Assembly: GCF_029167625.1 (NCBI RefSeq)
Contig: NZ_CP119145.1
Span: 7,006,001 to 7,070,000 of the forward strand
From: Streptomyces sp. AM 4-1-1
Lineage (GTDB): Bacteria; Actinomycetota; Actinomycetes; Streptomycetales; Streptomycetaceae
Length of the DNA stretch: 64,000 nt
Direction: 5' to 3'
The notes under the pieces were generated by a model that saw only the letters and a list, made by a program, of their open reading frames with translations, made no database searches and was not told where the DNA came from. Position numbers and translations under genes: made by a program. Positions within the stretch are counted from its first letter, which is position 1, and every line of letters starts with the position of its first letter. Shown in pieces: positions 34,473 to 42,903 of the stretch.

Positions 34473-34934
34473 GGCACCGAGTCCGCCGGGCACCGCAAAA
34501 TCGGACTGAAGGCACTGCGGAGAGCACGCGACTTTGGCGTGAGAGCGCATCGCGCAGTACCTGCTGGCGGTGCGCTTGAAGCAGCTGCGCAAGCAGGCTG
34601 CCGCTGGGACCGGGACGGCCGCGGCCGCGCCGTGGACGGACCCGGCTGCCCAGCTCGCCGCGCGCCCGCTGGACGGCGACACGGCCGGGGTGGTGATCGC
34701 GTGAATGCCGAGCCGAGTGGCGTGGATCTCGCGCGCCAGGCCCTGCTCGCGGCCGGTGAGGCGGTGAGGCGGTGAGGAAAAACGGTGCCACCGGCAAGAA
34801 GCCGTAATGGCGCACCGGCGTACGACGCGACGGCCGCGAACCGCTCGGAATCTGGCCGACCATCTGGGCGTCGGTGTTCCAGGCCAAGCCGGAGGGAAGG
34901 AAGACGGGGAGGTCAGGAGCGCTGCGGGAGCTGG
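34473..34934. other. Remnant region after the right array, with DUF721-type N-terminus
   Basis: There is no intact gene here. From about 34540 a frame reads YLLAVRLKQLRKQAAAGT to a stop near 34703. At 34701 a GTG begins VNAEPSGVDLARQALLAAGEAVRR, which looks like the start of a DUF721 (DciA-like) gene, but it hits a stop after 24 codons. The downstream bases still resemble such a gene up to about 34855. A matching downstream part of a DUF721 gene lies at 41050-41590. Confidence 0.45.
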
Positions 34935-34969
34935 TCATGCGGAGAATCTGCCCAGAGGGCTGCTGACGA

Positions 34970-35330
34970 AGGCCGCACATAGTCCAGCAATTCCCACCCA
35001 GGCCGGCCCTCGCCCCATGCCTCCAAGGCTTCCCCACCAACGCCAGAACCTCAGGAGCATCGGCCAGGGCATCCGGGTCAAGCACGCTCGCCCGAAGACC
35101 TCTCCTACCAGCCCGACCATCCACAGGCCGAAGTAGTCGAAATCGTCATCCGAGCACCGACCACCGAAGATCCGCTCCGCCGCGGCCACCAACTCCCAGG
35201 TGAACGCCTGGCGAGTCAGCTGGTCGAGGCACAGCTGGAACTCAACGATCTCCTCCTGCGTCCTGCGCGACAAATCGGCCCGCAACCAGGCAAGCGCCGG
35301 GCCGAGAGAAGGGGGCCGGGGCTTGGGCAT
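34970..35330 (-). pseudogene. DUF4240-type protein remnant
   Basis: Reading leftward from the ATG at 35330 gives a 75-residue stretch containing SRRTQEEIVEFQLCLDQL and ERIFGGRCSDDDFDYFGLW, the hallmark of DUF4240. The frame then shifts near 35095, and the next frame continues LDPDALADAPEVLALVGKPW, the usual C-terminal part. The N-terminal segment of the family is missing. The upstream sequence is cut by the IS21-family element at 35341. Function of the family is unknown. Confidence 0.7.
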
Positions 35331-35392
35331 CTGCTGCTGGTGTCCCCGTACTGATGTGAGTGCTCCATCAAGTACAGAGTTATGTGCACCGC

Positions 35393-36163
35393 TCAGGCGA
35401 CGTCGGTGTCCCGTTCGAGGGCTTGAAGACGGTTCTTGAGGCGGTAGCTGTTGCCGTTGATCGCGACGACTTCGCAGTGGTGCAGGAGGCGGTCGAGAAT
35501 GGCGGTGGCCAGGACCTCGTCGCCGAAGATCTGTCCCCATTCACTGAAGGTCTTGTTCGAGGTCAGGATGATCGATCCCTTCTCGTAGCGCTTGGAGATC
35601 ACCTGGAAGACCAGGTTCGCCTCGGCGCGTTCGAGAGGCTGGTAGCCGACCTCGTCGACCACGAGCACGCTTGGCCGCAGGTAGCTGCCGAGTTTGCTGG
35701 TCAACCGGCCCGCCGCCTCGGCGGTCTTGAGGTGGCGGACCATGTCGTCGAGGGTGGTGAAGTAGATCGAGTAGCCGGCCCGGCAGGCCGCGACGGCCAG
35801 AGCGACAGCGAGGTGTGTCTTGCCGACCCCGGGTGGCCCGAGCAGGGCAGCGTTGGCCTTGTCCGCGACGAACGACAGTGTCGCGAGGTCTTTGACCTTG
35901 CGCGGGTCGAGGTCGGGCTGGAAGGAGAAGTCGTAATCCTCCAGCGTCTTGTGGTGTGGCAGCTTCGAGGTCCGCAGCCCACTGCGGAAGCGCCGGTCCT
36001 CACGGACCGCGAGTTCCTCGGCCAGGACCAGATCGATCAGGTCGAGGTAGCCCATCTTCGCCTCGTCCGCCCGCTGGATGTACTGGCTGACGGCCTCCGC
36101 CAGGTGGGGCAGGCCGAGCTTGACGGCCGTAGCGCGGACGCGGGTGCTGGTCAGCTCGCTCAA
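35393..36163 (-). CDS. istB: IS21 helper ATPase IstB
   Basis: The protein is 256 residues of the DnaA-like AAA+ type. Walker A is LLGPPGVGKTHLA, Walker B is SVLVVDEVGYQPL, followed by the sensor region IILTSNKTFSEWGQIFGD and the C-terminal block RLLHHCEVVAINGNSYRLK. It assists target capture by the transposase. It overlaps the upstream istA gene by four bases. The frame is intact and of normal length. Confidence 0.95.
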   Translation of the reverse strand: MSELTSTRVRATAVKLGLPHLAEAVSQYIQRADEAKMGYLDLIDLVLAEELAVREDRRFRSGLRTSKLPHHKTLEDYDFSFQPDLDPRKVKDLATLSFVADKANAALLGPPGVGKTHLAVALAVAACRAGYSIYFTTLDDMVRHLKTAEAAGRLTSKLGSYLRPSVLVVDEVGYQPLERAEANLVFQVISKRYEKGSIILTSNKTFSEWGQIFGDEVLATAILDRLLHHCEVVAINGNSYRLKNRLQALERDTDVA

Positions 36164-37605
36164 CGGACTTCCTTCATCGGGGGCTTGGGAGTGAAGGGAC
36201 GGGTGCCGGTCAGCTCGTCATAGACGGAAAGCGGTCGGCGGCCGACCTCGACGCTGGCGGCGGAGGCCCGGTTCAACAGGGCTTGCAAGGGGCCTGTTTC
36301 CGGTCCCAGCGGTTGTTCACGGCGGGGCGCGGGCGGGCCGTCGCCGCTCGTGACGCGGCGGCCGGTGCCGGTGGGCAGGCCGTTCCAGTGGCTCTCGTCC
36401 ACGATGCGGGCGCCGCGGCCGACAGCTCGTGGATGGACGGCCAGAAGCGTCATTCCATCCTGGCCGGGCACGGTGGAGTGCAATGTGACCTGGGATTTCG
36501 TGGCCCGGATCTCGACCAGCTGTCGGGGGCGGACCTTGCGGGCGGGCACCGAGTAGAGGTTTGCGTCGAACGCGACCAGGCAGTCCTTGCCGACGTGCCG
36601 CAGATGCCGCTGAGCCACCACATACGGAGCCTGCGGCAGCGGCCGCAGGGCCACGTGATCGCGCACGGCCCTGTGCCCGATCACCTCGCCGTGGGTGCCA
36701 TGGACCTTCGCCCGCCGGACGGGCACCCAGGCCGTGAAGGCGGCGTTCATCTCCTCGATGGAGGAGAACGCCCGCCCGGCCAGCACATGATCGCGGACGA
36801 TCAGCACCTGGCGTTCGACCCGGCCCTTGCCCTGCGGCCGGTAGGCAGCCAAGACGTCGATGTCGAAGTCGTAGTGCCCGGCAAAGGCCACGGCTTCCGG
36901 ATGCAACGGAACCGCCTCGCCCGGCGCGACGTGCCGGCGCACGACTGTCTTGGTGCGGTCATAGACGACGCTCATCGGCACCCCGCCGAAGTGCGCGAAT
37001 GCGGCCCGGTGGCAGTCGAAGAACGTCGCCAGGTCCAACGACGTGGTGAAGCAGCAGAAGGGATCTCGGGAATAGGACAGAACCATGTGGAACGAGTAGA
37101 CCTTCGGGATCCCGACATGGGCGAGGACCCTGCCCTCGTCCCCCCAGTCCACCTGTGCCTGAGCTCCGGGAACCACCTCGAACCGGCGGTGCAGACCGAC
37201 GAGCTCACCCGGGCTGATGCCGAGTTCCCCGGCAATTCTCGGCCGGGCTTCCTGCAGGTAGATCTTCACCCGCTGGTAGTTGATCGTGATCCCGTACTCC
37301 GCCGCCAGACGCTCGTGGATCACCGCACCCTTGAGCAGAACCTCTGCCCGCAGCATCGCATCGATCAGCGGGGCAACCTCGTCCACCGCCCGCGGCCGCT
37401 GCCTCTCACTGGCCTCCCGCTGCGGCGGCGCGATGGGAGCCGGCCCGGCGAGGTACTTGGCGACCGTACGGCGATTCAGCCCCGTCTCCTTCGTGATCTG
37501 CCGCAGGCTCATCGCACCGGACTCGTACAGCCCGCGAAAACGCCTCAACTCCAGCCAGCGATGCGGATCCAAGACCATCGACTGCCGCCCTCCACCGACG
37601 CCCAA
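36160..37605 (-). CDS. istA: IS21 transposase IstA
   Basis: The start is at 37605, or more likely at 37578 (MVLDPHRWLELRRFRGLYESGAM). An N-terminal helix-turn-helix (SLRQITKETGLNRRTVAKYL) precedes an integrase-type DDE core with AQVDWGDEGRV, MSVVYDRTKTVV and the YRPQGKGRVERQV block containing the catalytic Glu. It continues to the C-terminal DNA-binding region. Full length (about 470-480 residues) and co-translated with istB. Confidence 0.95.
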   Translation of the reverse strand: MGVGGGRQSMVLDPHRWLELRRFRGLYESGAMSLRQITKETGLNRRTVAKYLAGPAPIAPPQREASERQRPRAVDEVAPLIDAMLRAEVLLKGAVIHERLAAEYGITINYQRVKIYLQEARPRIAGELGISPGELVGLHRRFEVVPGAQAQVDWGDEGRVLAHVGIPKVYSFHMVLSYSRDPFCCFTTSLDLATFFDCHRAAFAHFGGVPMSVVYDRTKTVVRRHVAPGEAVPLHPEAVAFAGHYDFDIDVLAAYRPQGKGRVERQVLIVRDHVLAGRAFSSIEEMNAAFTAWVPVRRAKVHGTHGEVIGHRAVRDHVALRPLPQAPYVVAQRHLRHVGKDCLVAFDANLYSVPARKVRPRQLVEIRATKSQVTLHSTVPGQDGMTLLAVHPRAVGRGARIVDESHWNGLPTGTGRRVTSGDGPPAPRREQPLGPETGPLQALLNRASAASVEVGRRPLSVYDELTGTRPFTPKPPMKEVR

Positions 37606-37703
37606 CAGACGACAGCAGACTCACGGACACGACCCCATCACCGCATCAACTTTGGTGCACTCTCATCCGTACGGAGTGGTGCACGTTCACTTGTACGCCG
37701 ACA

Positions 37704-38077
37704 GCTGGGACGGTTGGTGACTACGCACACCGGACCGGTCCCAGCGGAGTATCACGTGATCCGCGTGGGCTGGAAAGCGGCGCGCCGAGGGGGAACACGT
37801 TTTTCGTTTCGTCGTTTCTTGTTGTCGGCCGGGCGGTATGACGGTGAAAGCAACTGTCATCTGCATGGCAAAGTCTAGTTCAAGCCAAGGGCAGGAGCTT
37901 CCCAAGTGCTACATCTGCAGGTCGGCGGGGAGTGGGGTCGAATATGCGCCGCGACCGACTGTTTTCACCGTGGCCAAGTGATCGATCGGAAGGTAGCGTG
38001 CACGTGTGCTCGGCGCCGAGGATTATGGGCACCAGCACATCCATTCTTCTTTGACCGGAGGAATGGCAGGTTCCATG
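37704..38077. other. Gene-free region before the peptide locus
   Basis: These 374 bp have no supported coding region. They include a locally AT-rich block (37797-37825, CGTTTTTCGTTTCGTCG) that may belong to the promoter of the downstream peptide gene. A short stem, GGAATGGCAGGTTCC, lies at 38061-38075 directly before the RNA element. Confidence 0.5.
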
Positions 38078-38164
38078 TAATCGGGGGATAGAAGTCCGGG
38101 GGGACCTTTCGGTTTCCACGCCTGTTCGGGTTGCTCTACGGGCTTCCTTCCCCTTGCGACGACG
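38078..38164 (+). ncRNA. Candidate structured 5' leader RNA, copy 1
   Basis: About 87 bases, starting TAATCGGGGGATAGAAGTCC, align with 39046-39135. Conserved blocks are TAATCGGGGGA, GAAGTCCG, TCGGTTTCCACGCCTGTTC and CCCCTTGCGA. Predicted stems are GAAGTCC with GGGCTTC, ACC-loop-GGT, CCTG with CGGG, and CTTGCG with CGTGAG. The last stem reaches the ribosome-binding sequence of the peptide gene (GAGGG at 38166-38170). No known riboswitch class was recognised. Confidence 0.6.
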
Positions 38165-38177
38165 TGAGGGAAAACGA

Positions 38178-38600
38178 ATGAAGCGTCATACTCTGCGGAT
38201 GGCCGCCGTCTCGGCCGTCGCCGCCATAGCGCTCGGCGGGACCGCCGGCCTGGCGCAGGCGCAGGCCCCCGCGGCCGCGCCGCAGGCCGTTTCGGCCACC
38301 CAGCAGGCCGAAGCCCAGCAGGCCGCGCGCGCCCTGCTGGCGAGCCCGTTCGCGGCCAGTCTCTCGGCCGCCGAGCGGACCGAGATGAACCAGATCGCCA
38401 GCGGTGAAGTCGTCGCGGCGAGCAAGTGGAGCGCCATCAGGGCTGCCTTCAGCAAGGTCGGTGGCTTCGCGAAGGCCATCTCCGGGAAATACAGCGACTT
38501 CAAGAAGTGGTACGACGGCCTCTCCTGGTGGGTGCGGGCGCCTCTCGCCGCGATCTCCCCGGGGCTGACGCTCCTGGAGATCTACAACGCTCTCCACTGA
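38178..38600 (+). CDS. Small secreted protein, bacteriocin candidate
   Basis: The start is ATG 38178 behind GAGGGAAAACG, giving 140 residues. A Sec signal peptide (MKRHTLRMAAVSAVAAIALGGTAGLAQAQA) ends near residue 29-30. The mature part is Ala/Gln-rich, then has a basic, aromatic segment (AFSKVGGFAKAISGKYSDFKKWYDGL) and a hydrophobic tail ending LTLLEIYNALH. There are no cysteines. Size, signal peptide and membrane-active look, next to a small membrane protein and an ABC transporter, suggest a secreted antimicrobial peptide. I do not recognise a family; the function is inferred. Confidence 0.65.
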   Translation: MKRHTLRMAAVSAVAAIALGGTAGLAQAQAPAAAPQAVSATQQAEAQQAARALLASPFAASLSAAERTEMNQIASGEVVAASKWSAIRAAFSKVGGFAKAISGKYSDFKKWYDGLSWWVRAPLAAISPGLTLLEIYNALH

Positions 38601-38640
38601 CAAGGGGTCACGGGCAGCATCGTGACCTCTGTCTGAGTAG

Positions 38641-38687
38641 CGACAGGCCGGGCGTACCTGGTTCCGCCGGGCGCGCCCGGCCTGTCG
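38641..38687 (+). terminator. Hairpin after the secreted-peptide gene
   Basis: A 14-bp perfect stem (CGACAGGCCGGGCG / CGCCCGGCCTGTCG) encloses a 19-nt loop with no T-run. It lies between the peptide gene and the small membrane protein gene and probably lowers read-through. Confidence 0.7.
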
Positions 38688-38723
38688 GCAGCACACCGCA
38701 AATATAAAGACGGAGCGTCCCGC

Positions 38724-38999
38724 ATGACCGTAGCCACGTCCCCCCGCGCAGCCACCGAGGGCACCTGGGCTCTGCCTCTGCTGACGCTTGTACCGCTTGC
38801 CGTGATCACCCTGCTCACGGAGCTCTCCACCCCGTGGCTCGTCATTTCCTGGATCCTTTGCGCCGTGGCGGCACTGTTTATCGTGGTCGGCTGGGTTTCC
38901 GTATTCCGGCACGGAATGCGAGGAGCTGGCGCATGGGGCATGTGCATCCTGGTGCACGCCGTCTGGGCCTGGCAACTGATCACTGTTGTTCGCCATTGA
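38724..38999 (+). CDS. Small membrane protein, possible immunity protein
   Basis: This 91-residue protein has three hydrophobic segments (WALPLLTLVPLAVITLL, LVISWILCAVAALFIVVGWVSVF and AWGMCILVHAVWAWQLITVV). The start ATG 38724 is preceded by GGAGCG. It lies 123 bp after the secreted-peptide gene and before the ABC transporter. Immunity proteins of membrane-active bacteriocins are often such small polytopic proteins. This is an inference from context; no family was recognised. Confidence 0.6.
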   Translation: MTVATSPRAATEGTWALPLLTLVPLAVITLLTELSTPWLVISWILCAVAALFIVVGWVSVFRHGMRGAGAWGMCILVHAVWAWQLITVVRH

Positions 39000-39045
39000 C
39001 GCCGGCGAGAAAGTGCGCACAGCTTCGAGCGGCGGCACGGAATGG

Positions 39046-39135
39046 TAATCGGGGGAAGAAGTCCGCGTGGGGACCCATCGGTTTCCACGCCTGTTCAGGT
39101 CACCTTTGTGGGCCTTCCTCCCCCTTGCGATAACG
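39046..39135 (+). ncRNA. Candidate structured 5' leader RNA, copy 2
   Basis: It aligns with 38078-38164 over its whole length, but with changes that keep base pairing. The terminal hairpin is CTTGCG-ATAA-CGCAAG here and CTTGCG-ACGA-CGTGAG in copy 1. The central hairpin is CCTG-TT-CAGG here and CCTG-TT-CGGG there. An outer stem GCGTGG/CCACGC encloses ACC-CATC-GGT. It ends 14 bp before the ATG of the ABC ATPase gene. Confidence 0.6.
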
Positions 39136-39149
39136 CAAGAAGACCCTAC

Positions 39150-40148
39150 ATGACCCGAAGCGATATGAAAATGGACACTGTTCAGCCAAAGCAGCGGCGG
39201 CCCGGCAGCCGCAGGGCCCATGAAGGAAGCACCGTGGAGAAGGGCGAAGTCCTCGTCGAGGCGCAGGACCTGGGCCGGGTCTTCGACTCCGTGCGCGTCC
39301 TGGAAGCAGTCTCGCTGACCCTGCGCAGCGGCGAGGTGACAGGCTTCGTCGGAGCGAACGGTGCGGGAAAGACCACAGCAATACAGCTCATGCTGGGTCT
39401 GCTGAAGGGCGAAGGACGAACCCGCTACCTCGGCAGGCCCCTGTACGAGTGGGGTGCGCCCGGCGCCGTCGTAGGCGCTGTTCTGGGGGGCGTGGCGGGA
39501 CATTCCGGTCACCGACTGCGCGCGCATCTGCGCATGGTGGCCGCAGGATCCGCAGTGTCCGACCGACGCGTGGACGACCTGTTGGAGACAGTGGGACTGG
39601 CCGAAGCGGCCGGCAGGAAGCTGTCCGAACTGTCGCTGGGGATGGCGCAGCGCGTCGGCATCGCCCAGGCACTCCTGGGCGACCCGCCCGTGCTGGTTCT
39701 CGATGAACCCGCGAACGGACTCGATCCCCACTCGATCCGCTGGTTGCGGGACTTCCTGCGCGCTCAGGCAGCACAGGGCCGCGCCGTACTGGTATCGAGC
39801 CATCTCCTAGGTGAGATGGAGCAGTTGGCCGATCACGTCGTCGTTCTCTCACGCGGCCGCATCGTGGCATCAGAGCCCATGGCAGAGATCCTCAAACGAG
39901 CGGCAGGCCGCCGGACCGTCACACTGGAGGCACCGGACCTGACCGAGCTTGCCCGTCTGGTCGCAGCGCGAGGGGGCCGCCTGACGCCAAACGGCGGGCA
40001 CACCGCGACCGTGACCGGCCTGGACCGCATACGGATCGGCACGCTCGCCCTGGAAGCGCAGGTGCCCCTGTACTGGCTGCACGAAGAGAAGCCGTCGCTG
40101 GAGGCCTTCTATCTCGGCGTAGCCCAAGAAGAGTTCAGGATCTCGTGA
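39150..40148 (+). CDS. ABC transporter ATPase of the peptide locus
   Basis: The start is ATG 39150, or GTG 39234, which has the better ribosome-binding sequence GAAGGAAG. Walker A is VGANGAGKTTA, the signature is the variant LSLGMAQRVGIAQALL, and Walker B is VLVLDEPANGLDP followed by VLVSSHLLGEMEQLADH. The length and C-terminal 80 residues match bacitracin/lantibiotic-type immunity or export ATPases (CcmA family). It overlaps its permease by four bases and shares an RNA element with the secreted-peptide gene. Confidence 0.9.
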   Translation: MTRSDMKMDTVQPKQRRPGSRRAHEGSTVEKGEVLVEAQDLGRVFDSVRVLEAVSLTLRSGEVTGFVGANGAGKTTAIQLMLGLLKGEGRTRYLGRPLYEWGAPGAVVGAVLGGVAGHSGHRLRAHLRMVAAGSAVSDRRVDDLLETVGLAEAAGRKLSELSLGMAQRVGIAQALLGDPPVLVLDEPANGLDPHSIRWLRDFLRAQAAQGRAVLVSSHLLGEMEQLADHVVVLSRGRIVASEPMAEILKRAAGRRTVTLEAPDLTELARLVAARGGRLTPNGGHTATVTGLDRIRIGTLALEAQVPLYWLHEEKPSLEAFYLGVAQEEFRIS

Positions 40149-41011
40149 CATCTTCCGCGATAGCGGTACCGGTACCGGTCGGCCCCGCGGAAGCGTTCCG
40201 CCGAGCTTGCCGGTACGAGTGGCGCCACCTCACCGCTCTCCGCTCGACATGGATCCTGCTAGGCGTGGTGACGGTCCTCAGTGTGCTGACCGGCATCACG
40301 ATCCTCCTCGACCTCGACAAGCAGCAGTCCGCCACCCCCGCCGCAGTGGCCGACGTGATCGCATGGACTCCGCTGTCCCTCCAGGTCCCTGCCCTTTGCT
40401 TCTTCATGTTGGTCCTGGGCACCGGACCCGTAGCGACCGACCTTGTGTCAGGTGCCGCACGGACAACATGGCTCACCGTGAACGGGCGCGGCACCGCCTA
40501 CGCCGCCAAGAGCGCGGTCGGCGTCGCGTTCGGGACCGGCACCGCTGCCGCCAGCGCACTGCTTGGCGCGCTGTCCTGCGCCGTCGCACTGGCCGCGGCC
40601 GGCGCGTCCCAGCCCGCATGGGACGAGATCGTGGCACCCGCCGCCCGCTTCGTGGCCTGGATGGGGTGCTGGGCACTGCTTTGCATGGCCGCCGTCGCCC
40701 TGCTGCGCAGCCGTACGGTCTCCGTCCTCTTCCTGGTCCTGTGGCCCCTGCTGGGAGAACGCATCGCAGGTGCACTTCTTGGATACGTCCCCGGGCTGGA
40801 TGGCATAGGTAATTGGCTTCCGTTCGCGGCCGGGCGGGCAATGCTCACCGACGTGTCGGCCTATGCCGGAGAAGACCGTTCCTTCGTGCAGGCACTCATC
40901 GGTTCCCACCTGCCCGCCCCGACCGCAGCCGCAGTCTTCTGCCTGTCCACGGCGGCTTTCGCCGGGGCCGGAATGTGGGCGTACTGCCGGAGAGACCCCA
41001 AGAAGACCTGA
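40145..41011 (+). CDS. ABC transporter permease of the peptide locus
   Basis: The protein is 288 residues with a GTG start overlapping the ATPase stop. About six hydrophobic segments are visible (LLGVVTVLSVLTGITILL, LQVPALCFFMLVLGTG, SALLGALSCAVALAAAG, FVAWMGCWALLCMAAVALL, VSVLFLVLWPLLGERIAG and a C-terminal one). It is of the ABC-2 type and forms the membrane part of the transporter with the preceding ATPase, for self-protection or export of the peptide. Confidence 0.88.
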   Translation: MTSSAIAVPVPVGPAEAFRRACRYEWRHLTALRSTWILLGVVTVLSVLTGITILLDLDKQQSATPAAVADVIAWTPLSLQVPALCFFMLVLGTGPVATDLVSGAARTTWLTVNGRGTAYAAKSAVGVAFGTGTAAASALLGALSCAVALAAAGASQPAWDEIVAPAARFVAWMGCWALLCMAAVALLRSRTVSVLFLVLWPLLGERIAGALLGYVPGLDGIGNWLPFAAGRAMLTDVSAYAGEDRSFVQALIGSHLPAPTAAAVFCLSTAAFAGAGMWAYCRRDPKKT

Positions 41012-41049
41012 CCGATAAGAAGAAGACAGACCGGTCGTCCGCCGTGTCG

Positions 41050-41590
41050 GCCGTGAGCCGCTCGGGCTCGGCAGTGCGATCAGCCGGATGGTGGCGGAGC
41101 GTGGCATGGTCGCCCCGGTCGCCGGCGGCAGTGTCCTCACTGACTTCGACACCATTCTCGCCGCGGCCGTGCCCGAGCTCTCCGGCCGTGTTCGGGGCGT
41201 GGCGTTCGATGCGGACACCAGCCGCATGGACGTCGTCCCCGACGCTCCGGCAGTTGGCACGCAGCTGCGCTGGAGCGCGCCGAAGCTGATCGCAGCGACA
41301 AACGAGAAGGTGCCCGGCGCGAACGTCCGCGTCCTGCACGTCCTGGCGCCCGCGTCCGTGAGGGCCAGCCCCATCACAGCAGCCGCCACTCCGGTCCCGC
41401 AGCCGACCACAGCCGCCGCGCCGGTGCAGCGACCGGATCTGCCGGAGGACTACCGCGAGGCCCTCGAGGAACTCCGCGCGAAAACCGCCGCCCAGCAGCG
41501 AGTCCGGCTCAGCGACGCATCCCGCGCACGGGCCCTGCAACGCCTCGCCGCCGAACGGACCGGGCTCACCACGATCGGGCCCCCGGCCAT
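41050..41590 (+). pseudogene. DUF721 (DciA-like) gene remnant lacking its N-terminus
   Basis: The frame reads EPLGLGSAISRMVAERGMVAPVAGGSVL, then VAFDADTSRMDVVPDAPAVGTQLRWSAPKLIAATNEKVPGANV, the typical DUF721 body of actinobacteria. No start codon precedes it in frame. The frame then runs on to 41918, where the added sequence looks non-coding. A plausible missing N-terminus is seen about 6.3 kb upstream (34701-34855). DUF721/DciA proteins are linked to replicative-helicase loading. Confidence 0.65.
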
Positions 41591-41607
41591 GGCAATGCGG
41601 CGGAACC

Positions 41608-41769
41608 GTGCAGCTGGAGGACTCGACGGTCTTTTCGGCGGGGGAGCCGGACACCGCGACGGTGAGCGAGCTGGTGGAGTGTCCGGTGTGCGCGGCGTCC
41701 GGGGATCTGGCGCTGAGGGGGTCCTGGGGAGGGCTGGACGCGGTGGTGTGCCTGGCCGGCCGCGCCTGA
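41608..41769 (+). CDS. Possible small zinc-ribbon protein or its C-terminal remnant
   Basis: A 53-residue frame from GTG 41608 includes SELVECPVCAASGDLAL and a C-terminal VVCLAGRA. In frame upstream, WQCGG adds another Cys-containing half, so this may be the end of a longer zinc-ribbon protein whose start was lost. No ribosome-binding sequence supports the GTG. Low confidence. Confidence 0.3.
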   Translation: MQLEDSTVFSAGEPDTATVSELVECPVCAASGDLALRGSWGGLDAVVCLAGRA

Positions 41770-42038
41770 GGAGGGGCGTGCCCTCATGCGGGAAGCGATC
41801 GTCCGGCTGGAAGGCCCGGCCGTTTAGGGCGTGTGCGGGTCGGCGCCGAGTGCGGTCAGCAGGTGATCGCGGGTGGAGGCGGCGGCCTCGCGCAGGCCCT
41901 GGTCCTCGTCTTGGGTGAGCGTGTCGAGGAGGACGGCCGCGGCCTGGAGGACACCGGCCTGGACCGGCACGGTGCGCAGTGAGGCGAGTGCGGCGGTCGC
42001 GGCTTCGCCGGGTGAGGCGGTGGCGGGGGCGGCGGGGA
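41770..42038. other. Short region with a possible C-terminal gene fragment
   Basis: On the minus strand a frame ending at 41824 reads AALASLRTVPVQAGVLQAAAVLLDTLTQDEDQGLREAAAS, which has natural-looking composition but no visible start because it merges into the IS5-type remnant. I do not recognise it. Confidence 0.3.
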
Positions 42039-42430
42039 TCAGGGTGCGGACGCCGCGGTGACCAACACTGCGAGGAGAAGGCCGAGCGTGTCGGCGACGA
42101 TGCTCCGCTTCCGTCCGACGATCTTCTTCCCGGCGTCGATGCCCTGGTCGGCCGCAGGGACGCTGGTGGAGGTCTTGACACTCTGGGCTTCGATCACACA
42201 CACCGACGGCTCTGCGTCCCGGCCTTCCTTTTCTCGCAGCAGCTGCCGCGGTAATCCGTTGAGCTGGGTGAACACACCCTCGTCGGTCCGCTCCCTGGGG
42301 TGGTATGCCCGCCCCGGCGTCGACACGATCGCCCGGCACGTCGCAGAACGCGGCCCAGCCGCACGTCGCCGAAACCGGGAGCGGACGTGGCTGCACCTTC
42401 CACCGTGGGTCAGAAATAGGAGAGCAGGAC
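42039..42430 (-). pseudogene. IS5-family transposase remnant
   Basis: The reading VCVIEAQSVKTSTSVPAADQGIDAGKKIVGRKRSIVADTLGLLLAVLVTAAS is the conserved centre of IS5-group transposases, preceded by a degraded VFTQLNGLPRQLLREKEGRDAEPS. Both the N-terminal and the C-terminal catalytic parts are missing. A decayed relic. Confidence 0.85.
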
Positions 42431-42610
42431 GAGGTATTCGGACCGGTCGCCTCCCCGCCCACCGCCTGGCGGTTGCTTGCCAACACTGGCGGGACAGTAC
42501 TCGCTTCGCTGCGAGCGGCCCGCGCAGCCCGGGAAGTCGCCTGGATGCAGGCGGCCGAGACCGGCCAGGGCATACCCGCCGTCCGGGCCGCGCAATGGCG
42601 CTCCGCACGG
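42420..42610 (+). pseudogene. IS1380-family transposase remnant
   Basis: The frame around EDEVFGPVASPPTAWRLLANTGGTVLASLRAARAAREVAWMQAAETGQGIPAVRAAQ matches the N-terminal-to-middle part of IS1380 transposases. The frame then becomes AT-rich and unrelated. Only about 190 bp remain. Confidence 0.7.
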
Positions 42611-42903
42611 CGTAGGGCGCGCCACCTCCGTCGAATTACTCAACACCCCTCGAATAAAGAAAAAATGCTCAAGGAGGTGACGCAGATCACGTCGAAAAAT
42701 CACGACTCCGCAAAGCAGAGAAAATCTATCTTTTTCTTATTTTCGCAACTCTCATGACAAGCCGGACAGGGCGGACGCGTTTTCTTGCATGATCGCCAAG
42801 CAGAGGTAAAGCGAATATTACATGAGTCAAGCTAGGGTCAAGCCGCCCGCGCCCTTCGATTACGTGAACCGATTCCGGGCAGACGGGCACGACCTTTCGG
42901 ATG

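Larger units (their letters stand above)
35341..37703. mobile_element. IS21-family insertion sequence
   Basis: It carries istA and istB genes in the usual overlapping arrangement. The ends start TGTCCCCGTAC on the left and TGTCGGCGTAC on the right in inverted sense, and each end has two GTAC-N8-GTGC repeats typical of IS21 multiple terminal sites. The 5-bp target duplication GCTGG flanks both sides (35336-35340 and 37704-37708). The element looks complete and could be active. Confidence 0.93.

Noticed and set aside
33348..34509. Long open frames over the right CRISPR array with repeated SSPLRGVTT or VLIAPARGHN words
   Set aside because: The repeated words are translations of the CRISPR repeat; spacing and spacers show an array, not a repeat protein. 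The same holds for frames at 21468-22368 and 23552-24324.
38078..38164. Assignment of the duplicated leader to the c-di-AMP (ydaO) or another known riboswitch
   Set aside because: Some GGGGA and TAATCGG words recall such classes, but the order of conserved blocks and the pairings do not fit any class I know.
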